Origin: Spinacia oleracea | Lineage: Eukaryota > Streptophyta > Magnoliopsida > Caryophyllales > Amaranthaceae | Assembly: GCF_020520425.1 (NCBI RefSeq) | Contig: NC_079488.1 | Span: 90,005,285-90,069,284, forward strand | Reading direction: 5' to 3' | DNA: 64,000 nt | Shown: positions 57,201-64,000 of the stretch, piece after piece | How the letters are laid out: every line of letters begins with the position of its first letter | Position numbering within the stretch: position 1 is the first letter of the stretch | Made by a program: the position numbers and the translations under genes | Notes under the pieces: generated by a model | Databases searched by the model: none | Told to the model about the DNA's origin: nothing | Seen by the model: the letters and a program-made list of their open reading frames with translations, nothing else

Positions 57201-58823
57201 ATTGAATCCAAAAATTTAATTTAATTTCAGTCGTATTTAAATTAATTCATGATTTTAATTTTAGTAAAATAATTAGAATAAATAACATTTATTATAATTA
57301 TAATATTCAAAATTAAAATCCAAGAAAATAATTCAAATTATTAATTTTAAAATTAATTAAAATTACGTGAACTGAAATTTTCAAATTAAACATTCAAAAC
57401 GATCTAATCGTAACGCAAACACCCTACGCGTTGCACGCCCATGGACCGTACGCACACAGCCATTGCTGGCCATGTGCGCGCAGCCCATGCGCTCGTCGCA
57501 TAGCTGCTGCTTCCCTATCGCAAGCCTCCGCACGCATTGGTGCTCGCTGCGCGCGCCAGCGCTCATCGCACGCGAGCTATCGCTCGCAGTGCGCGCGCGC
57601 GACATCGCTCGCTGGGCGCGCGACATCGCTCGCTGGGCGCGCGACATCGCTCGCTGGGCGCGCGACATCGCTCGCTGTGCGCGCGAGCCATCGCTCGCTG
57701 GGGCGCGACATCGCTCGCTGGGCGGGCGACATCGCGCGCTGTGCGCGCGAGTAATGCTGGGCGCAGCGCTCGTGGCACGCGAGCTTGCGCTCGCTGCGCG
57801 CGAGGCTGCGCGCTCTTGTGCGAGGCAGCGCGCGTTGTGGCGCAGCTCGCTTGCTGCCCACACGCGACTGCCTTGGCTCGCCCTTCGCCCATGCCCATTC
57901 GTTCATTGCTCGTGGCACACGACACAAGGCAGGGCTGCTGCCTTGTGCTCGTGCACTACGCCCTTGCTCATTGCATTCGTGCCGCACGGGCGACGAGCTC
58001 CCTTGCTCGTCGTCGCATGCCCGCATTATACAATACCCCTTAAGGGTAACACGAAGCGTCCATTGCTTCGTGCGTGCAAGTTTTATGAACGAATCGCATA
58101 AAATTTAAATTTTTTTTTTTTTTTAAAATTAATGACAAATTAATAAATAATATTAATTTCATAATTTTAGGGCGAAAAATCGAAAATTTATTATCCAATT
58201 GATTTCCGATTGATATGGATTCAAGTCTAGGTCATAAAAATTTAAAATTTATCGTAAATTTACAATTTTTATGGTGGTTTTTAATCATAGGTTTCTAATT
58301 AAATTACAATTAATTATGAAAATCAAATTAATTCTAAATTATTCTAATTTTCAACAAATTAATCATAATTACAAATTAGATTGCATAATTAACAAGACTA
58401 GGCATTCAAACTTGTTAAACATATGCAGTAGGTCAATCAAAAATTCAAGATTTATCAACAAGAATCGCAAATATTTAATTTAACATCTTAAATTTACGAA
58501 ATTTTGCATTCGAAAAACTAAAACATTCGAAAAGTCATAGTTAGGCTTCGAATTAGAGAATTCTGGGTTCGGCAGAAAAATATTATTTTTGTCAAAATTT
58601 TAGAATGCCTTTTACATGCGGAATTGACACAAAAATCACTCAATTCGGATGAGTAACGAAGAAACTGCCGAAAAACTGCGTACGTATAATTAAATAAACG
58701 CAATTTGCAATTAATTAACAATTACGAAAATTAATCACCCCTTTTAATTCTTGCAAATTTGTAATATTTAACCATGTTCATGCAATTTAGATTATGAAAA
58801 TAATAAGGGGCTCGTGATACCAC
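51217..58823 (-). other. Copia interior, no intact gene
   Basis: AT-rich sequence with stops in every frame, plus the primer site at 58811-58823 and purine tract near 51217-51240. A GC-rich island with tandem repeats lies at 57430-58040 near the 5' LTR, where leader or gag would be expected. It is a fossil interior with many breaks. Confidence 0.8.
57601..57745. repeat. 21-bp GC-rich tandem repeat in the Copia leader region
   Basis: The unit GACATCGCTCGCTGGGCGCGC starts at 57601, 57622, 57643 and 57664 and continues with variation to about 57745, giving roughly seven copies. It lies in a GC-rich island surrounded by AT-rich DNA. The 21-bp period is a multiple of three, which keeps several frames open by chance. 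Confidence 0.95.
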
Positions 58824-60203
58824 TGTAAGGTTATGATACATATGACAATTCATAAATCATGCGGAAAAAACCATAAATCCAGGAATACATATTATTTACA
58901 CATAATCATTTAGCATAGAATAGATGCATACTCTTTGTTGCGTGCCTTCCCTAGCTGCGCCCGAACCGAACAAGAACAAGTCTTTAGGACTCCAAGTGTC
59001 GTCCCTCCGTAGATAGTCCACAGCACGTCCGGATCCGCCTTAAGATTGACCAACTAGAATCGCCCTTAAGGTTCTAATATTTTCGGTTAGGTAGGCAAGA
59101 ATATTGGCTGATTTTTCTGCTTAAAAATCTTAGTTTTGAATACTTAAAACTGGTGTATAAATAATGACCCCTAGGCCTTTATTTATAGAGTTATGGAAAA
59201 GGAATCGTAATCCTAGTAGGATACGAATTAATTGAAATTAGAATCCTACATGAATTCTATTTAATTAATTTATCCAATTAGGAATAGGAATTTAATCATA
59301 CACTAACTCTTGTAGATTTAGGAATCACGCATGAGCACAAACTCACACACACACGGCAGCCACAAGGGCTGCCCATGCGCGTGCGAGCAGCAGCCCACGC
59401 AGCGCGGCCCACGCATCCGTGGCCTTGGCGCGCGCTGGGCCTGCCTTGCGGTAGGCCTGGGCGCTGCCTTGGCTGGGCTTGTGGCGCGCGTGCTTGCTGG
59501 GCGATGGCCCGGCTTCGTGCTGGGCCTTCGTCCGGCAGGCCTCGTCCGATGCTAATTCGTACGATACGCTTCCGATTAAATTTCCAGTTCCGGAATTTAT
59601 TTCCGATACGAACAATATTTAATATTTCCGATTCCGGAATTAATTTCCGTTTCGAACAAATATTTAATATTTCCGTTTCCGGAATTATTTTCCGATTCCG
59701 GTAATATTTCCGATTCTGACAATATTTCCGTTTCCGGCAATATTTCCGATTCTGGTAATATTTCCATTTCCAATAATATTTTCCGATACGTACCATGTTT
59801 CCGTTTCCGGCAACATCTACGACTTGGATAATATTCATATTTCCGATACGATCCATATTTCCGTTTCCGGCAATATCATCGTTTCCGGAGTATTCATTTC
59901 TTGCCTGTGACGATCTTAGCTCCCACTGAAACCAAGATCCGTCGGTTCCGAATATTCATAGATGGAGTATTTAATGCCATTAAATACTTGATCCGTTTAC
60001 GTACTATTTGTGTGACCCTACGGGTTCAGTCAAGAGTAAGCTGTGGATTAATATCATTAATTCCACTTGAACTGAAGCGGCCTCTAGCTAGGCATTCAGC
60101 TCACTTGATCTCACTGAATTATTAACTTGTCAATTAATACTGAACCGCATTTATTAGACTTAACATAGAATGCATACTTGGACCAAGGGCATTATTTCCT
60201 TCA
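58824..60203 (-). repeat. 5' LTR of the Copia element
   Basis: Same length as the left LTR and almost the same sequence. On the minus strand it is followed directly by the primer site (GTGGTATCACGAGC). Confidence 0.95.
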
Positions 60204-60621
60204 GATCAGCCACTGTTCCAGTAGCACCAGGTGGAGGAGGCATTGGGCACTTAGGTTTGTAATGCCCAAGAGCACCACATCTGCTGCACCTGTTCTGCCT
60301 TTTAGCTCTTTTGACAGGCTGTTTATCCTCATCTTCTCCAGCTGCCTTTTTTCTTTTGTGTGTGCTAGGCCTACCAGGAATTTTCCTGTAAGGAGGTGGC
60401 AATGGACCAGGGTATGGTGTTACTTCCCATTGGGTCTGACCAGGCATACCTCTAAATGGTGGGGCATAAGACTTAGCATATGTCTGAACATGGTAAGCTG
60501 GGTGGACGAAGTCTTCATAGTTTAGCCGCCTTGTTTGGATACATGCCAATGCATGCAAGCATGGAATTCCCATCAGACTCCATCTGTAGCATCCACAAAC
60601 CTTAGTTTCCGAGTTCACAAC
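60204..60621 (-). pseudogene. MuDRA-type MULE transposase, C-terminal fragment
   Basis: The minus-strand frame VVNSETKVCGCYRWSLMGIPCLHALACI carries a SWIM zinc finger (C-x-C ... C-x-H). It is followed by FVHPAYHVQTYAKSY, a basic stretch, and a CCHC knuckle CSRCGALGHYKPKC, the standard tail of plant MuDR transposases. The DDE catalytic domain would lie upstream, beyond the Athila insertion that cuts the frame at 60622. On the other side the frame is cut by the Copia element at 60203. The two insertions are only about 420 bp apart. Confidence 0.9.
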
Positions 60622-61975
60622 TGACAGGCTAAAGTCGTATTACCTAATAAAAAATAACCTAAGGTCCACTAGCTAGGTAGCAAGGGAAGTCAGGATCGAA
60701 TCCACAGGGAAACAGGCGTTCTTTCTACTATCAATTAATTAATCTAGACTATTGTGAACAAAGTTGGTTGATGGTTTGTATACTAAGACTACGAACGAAT
60801 ATTAAACAAGAATGAATCAATATATTAAGGAATCTAGGGTATAGGTTTGCCAACAAATAATAATCCAGGACATTGAACAATCACGATAATCAACAAAGTA
60901 ATTAATTAGATTAGCATGCTCTCTCAAGTCGATACTAATCATAGACTTAGAATTAACGGGCTCTCGCTACGTATTAACTCTAATTCTACCTATTGACACA
61001 AGCCTAAACATCAAATTGCATCTCTCGAATCTTAATTTGATATTGCATAACTACCACAATTAAACCTGCGCAAATCTAATTGTATAGTGAAATAAACCAA
61101 CCAATAGGAATCAATTACAATGCCAACAATCATAATCATTCAATCATCCCTTCATATTATTCATGGATCCCCAACCCTAGAAATTAAACACTCAAGCATG
61201 TTGACAATTAACAAAGCAATAATCATAATTGAAAGCTTATTAAAGCAAGACAATGAATTGAAATAAGAATTAATACCTATTTGAAGAACAAGGGAATTGA
61301 AAGCTTGAATTTTTATTGAGAATTAAACTAAGTGTTTTTGCATAAACTAGAGAGAAAATTAGGCTAAGGAAATAATACTAAGCTTCAATACTAGAAAATA
61401 AAGTGTCCTCTAAAAACAATTAAGGCTTGCTTATATAGTTTCCCCAAAATAAAGCCCAAAAAACGGAAAGAAAACTCGCGCATAAGTGTTGGGGGTTGGC
61501 GTCGCCCGATCGGGCCAAAATCCGCCCGATCGGGCGGTTTGTGAACTCTCCATACAGCCTCCAGATTGACCGCCCGATCCGGATCGGGCGAGCTGCGCCC
61601 GATCGGGCGCGCGTTGATGATTCCAGATTGCTTATAATTCCGCCCGATGGTTGCATTTCGCCCTCAGCTTCCAGGGCGATTTGCAATCTTCAATGTAGCT
61701 CGCCCATATCACTGAGTCTAACTCCCGGGGCTCAACCATAAGCATCCAAGGCTCCCGAAAGTCGACGATGGAGGTCCCGAACTTCTCGGACTCATATAGT
61801 GGCCTAGATCAACAATAAAACGGGTCTAAAACGACCAATTTCTCATAATCAAACCTGAAACTCAAGGCACACTCAATAACACACATTAGTACTAGAAACG
61901 GCTCCTAAGAGCACGTTTGACACATAAAAGTACTAAGGGACGGGGGTAAAAATACTATATAAAACATGCATATCA
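60622..61975 (-). repeat. 3' LTR of the Athila-like element
   Basis: It runs TGACAGGCTAAAG to GCATATCA on the plus strand (TG/CA ends), 1354 bp. The block AGGATCGAATCCACAGGGAA near its end is widespread in plant gypsy LTRs. A minus-strand TATATAAGC (near 61430-61440) is a candidate TATA box. Confidence 0.75.
61504..61610. repeat. Cluster of CGCCCGATCGGGCG palindromes in the Athila-like LTR
   Basis: Perfect palindromes lie at 61524-61537 (CGCCCGATCGGGCG), 61571-61590 (CGCCCGATCC/GGATCGGGCG) and 61595-61610 (GCGCCCGATCGGGCGC), with a further partial copy at 61504-61516. They lie upstream (minus strand) of the candidate TATA box. Confidence 0.95.
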
Positions 61976-63544
61976 AACCTCCCCAAGCTAGATCCTTGCT
62001 TGTCCCTAAGCAAGGAAATCATTAATGAACACAAAACCAACTTCACCCCCGACATAATTCAAAATGAAAAACATAATTGGAGGCAAAATCCAACAAGCAT
62101 GCATCAATGTTAACCAATCAAATTCATTCAACCGCCAATCCACCTCAACAATCGTCACGCAAAGCGAACCACAAGTGTACAATGGAATTCAAGACTAGTG
62201 CTCACACACTCGTCACTCATTTATGTTGCGGATAAAAAATGTACCCGTTCGCTCCCTTCCCAACATATATGTGTACAATGCCCTCCCAAACTCACAACAC
62301 TCGTGTGTCTAGAAAAACATGCACTCAACCTAGTAGTCGACTCGGAATGTGTCATGTCATAACTTGCATTGATAAACAACTACTTTCACATTAATATGAC
62401 TCTATGCACAAAGGTCGGAAGGTCTTCAAAGCGTGTAATGATAGGCTTAGGTAGGGGTGCGGTAAATTTGGGTAAAATGTGAGCTTAAAGCCTTGGCTTT
62501 GGGGAGCATAAATCCTAGCAAAACCATGATCAACCACAAATGATGACCACAACTCTCCCACTCAACACATGATGAAACAACAAACAAACCACACTATACT
62601 TTCTTGCCTTTCTTTCACAATTAAAATCAATCACTCATAAAGATGAGAAATTACAATACTTGAGTGAAACAATGCTTTGAATTTTCTTGAGAATAACGAT
62701 TTTTCCTTCTTTTTTTTTTCTTCTTGCTCAATCTCATTTTTTTTTCTTTTGGAACCTTCACACGATTTTTTTTTATTCTCCTCATCTCATTCATTTTTCA
62801 TTTCATTTTTTTTCAACAGCAATCATGATAAGAAGAACTTCCCTTTTCAATACTCAATATGCTCAAAATGTATCACACTACAACTCCCTCACCTCACTAC
62901 TATTAGCTCCCCCAAGCTAGGCTTGGGACTAGTAACCAATGGGGAATTTACGGGCTTGTAATGTGGTTAGTCACCGAATAAATGGCACAAGCACAACATG
63001 GGTAGAAAAATAGGGAACAAACGTATCTAATTTCATCTGAAGGCTACCTAAATAGAAAAATGCCTTCGTCCTCCACAATGTGCATGTATATGAGTCATAA
63101 AACATTACTAATAGTTGCAAACCAATACTCAAAATCAATGACACACCAGGAAGCTATCACACATCCTAACCAAGTCAACTAGTCAAGCATCAAGTCCACA
63201 AGTAGTTAGTCGGAGTTGACTCATGTTTAGACATCAAAACAATCGAACATCAAATCATGGCTAACACATCTACATTGCCCATCATCAAACACCAAGAATC
63301 AAAACAATTTTCAATCAAAGGGGCACAGGGAAGCATGATTTTGCATTCATCGGAACGTATTTTTGTATTTTTTTTCAAAGCAATAAACTAATCTAGAAAG
63401 CATTAAACACACCAAAATAAAGAAATGCGAAAAGAAAAGAAAAACATACCTACAATGTACAAGTAATGTGAAACCCTCCCCAAACCAAATCAGACAATGT
63501 CCTCATTGGCTCAAGGGTATCGAACCAACTCGATCTCATCTCCA
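61976..63544 (-). other. Non-coding 3' region of the Athila-like element
   Basis: No convincing frame. Two copies of a purine-rich AGCTTGGGG motif (minus strand) occur near 61983 and 62915. A T-rich stretch lies at 62700-62820. Confidence 0.6.
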
Positions 63545-64000
63545 TCATTGACGGCCATTGCCGCCATCATCATCATCATCACCATCATCTCGGCCACCAT
63601 GCCCACTAGGACCCGCTCCCCACCCTCCGTACTGGGTGGGTGTGAAGGTGCCCATAGAACCTGGAGCTCCATATCCCTCCGCGGGATAGGTATACCAGGT
63701 AGGGTGCTCGTAATCTGGGGCAATATATCCCTGCCTGGCATACTGATCATAAAATGGGAACATGGTCCTCTGGTGATCAGCTGCGAACTCCCGGAACCCG
63801 AGCTCAAGTCTGCTCAACCTCTCATCAATGGACCCCTGCTCCTCATGTACTACCGGGCCACTCTGGGGCCTCCCCGTGTCTCGACGCCCCCTCCTGAAGT
63901 AGGTGCGAGGCTCTGGCTGGTACTGATGGGGCTCTGGCTGAGGGTCAGGCTGAGGTTGGGGGTCAGGCTGAGGCTCTTGCTCAAATCCAACAAATAGATA
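63545..64000 (-). pseudogene. C-terminal part of an Athila-like element ORF
   Basis: A minus-strand frame is open from the window edge to the stop at 63545. It has Pro/Gln-rich repeats (EPQPDPQPQPDPQPEP), then SIDERLSRLELGFREF, a Tyr-rich segment (PTWYTYPAEGYGAP) and a short Asp run. From its place before the 3' LTR it should be the last ORF of the element (gag/pol or the extra 3' ORF of Athila); which one cannot be told from this fragment. Confidence 0.55.

Larger units (their letters stand above)
49837..60203 (-). mobile_element. Young Copia LTR retrotransposon with decayed interior
   Basis: Two 1380-bp LTRs (49837-51216 and 58824-60203) sit at a constant offset of 8987 bp and are flanked by GATCA (49832-49836, 60204-60208). 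On the minus strand the primer site TGGTATCACGAGC lies just inside the right-hand 5' LTR, close to the initiator-Met tRNA match of Copia elements. A purine tract AAGTGGGAGA lies just before the left-hand 3' LTR. By eye I count about three LTR differences, so the insertion is very young. The 7.6-kb interior has no long frame; faint reverse-transcriptase-like similarity is visible near 53.5-53.8 kb on the minus strand. It is broken with many breaks and must have been moved in trans. Confidence 0.93.
48206..64000 (+). mobile_element. MuDR-like MULE transposon, split by two retrotransposons
   Basis: The left end GGGAAATTTGCC is typical of MULE termini. Inside are a GRF zinc-finger ORF on the plus strand (48689-49177) and a convergent MuDRA-type transposase on the minus strand. 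The transposase is interrupted by a Copia element (49837-60203) and an Athila-like element (60622 onward). The right end is beyond the window, so the end coordinate is only the edge. Many autonomous plant MULEs pair a transposase with a GRF-type ORF. Confidence 0.75.
60622..64000 (-). mobile_element. Athila-like Ty3/gypsy element, 3' part
   Basis: The minus-strand 3' LTR (60622-61975) is preceded by the purine tract AGCTTGGGGAGG, typical of Athila-group elements, and by a long non-coding stretch. An element ORF tail enters from the right edge. The element runs out of the window, so its 5' LTR and pol are not seen. The 5 bp left of the LTR are ACAAC. It landed in the MULE transposase. Completeness cannot be judged. 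Confidence 0.75.

Noticed and set aside
57381-58108. Several overlapping frames of 100-212 codons on both strands
   Set aside because: They come from the GC-rich 21-bp tandem array, whose period is a multiple of three; no domain is recognisable in any frame.

Overview
This is nuclear DNA from a eudicot plant. It holds two split host genes with plant-type introns: a vicilin-like storage protein and an organellar-type exonuclease V. Around them are transposon families typical of plants: Tat, Athila and Copia LTR elements, L1 and RTE LINEs, PIF/Harbinger, MULEs and Stowaway MITEs. The element mix would suit Caryophyllales/Amaranthaceae, but that is a guess and nothing here proves the species.

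Layout. 1-7492: a minus-strand Tat-type Ty3/gypsy element whose 3' LTR lies left of the window. 7883-10071 (minus): a five-exon vicilin-like gene resembling Arabidopsis At2g28490, with a TATA box, G-box/ABRE and RY motif just upstream. 11617-28832 (minus): a seven-exon exonuclease V (EXO5) gene stretched to 17 kb. Intron 3 holds a decayed RTE LINE (itself hit by a Stowaway MITE) and a long-inverted-repeat element. Intron 2 holds two more Stowaways and a nearly intact RTE copy with a perfect 17-bp target duplication.

28895-42984: two neighbouring PIF/Harbinger (Pong-like) elements. The first starts only 62 bp upstream of the EXO5 start codon and carries a nested, full-length L1 LINE with both ORFs open. 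43049-43455: a MULE-type MITE full of palindromes. 44582-47525: a broken 'putative gypsy-type transposon' gene interrupted by a Copia solo LTR. 48206 to the right edge: a MuDR-like MULE with a GRF zinc-finger ORF and the C-terminal part of its transposase. That transposase is interrupted twice, by a young Copia element (49837-60203, LTRs almost identical, interior decayed) and by an Athila-like element (60622 to the edge).

Only two host genes are clearly functional. They are unrelated (seed storage; exonuclease) and share no operon-like logic. The rest is a nested stack of mobile elements whose order of arrival can be read from target duplications. Exon borders were placed by GT/AG and reading phase and agree with the known protein families. 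I found no tRNA or rRNA gene and no CRISPR array.
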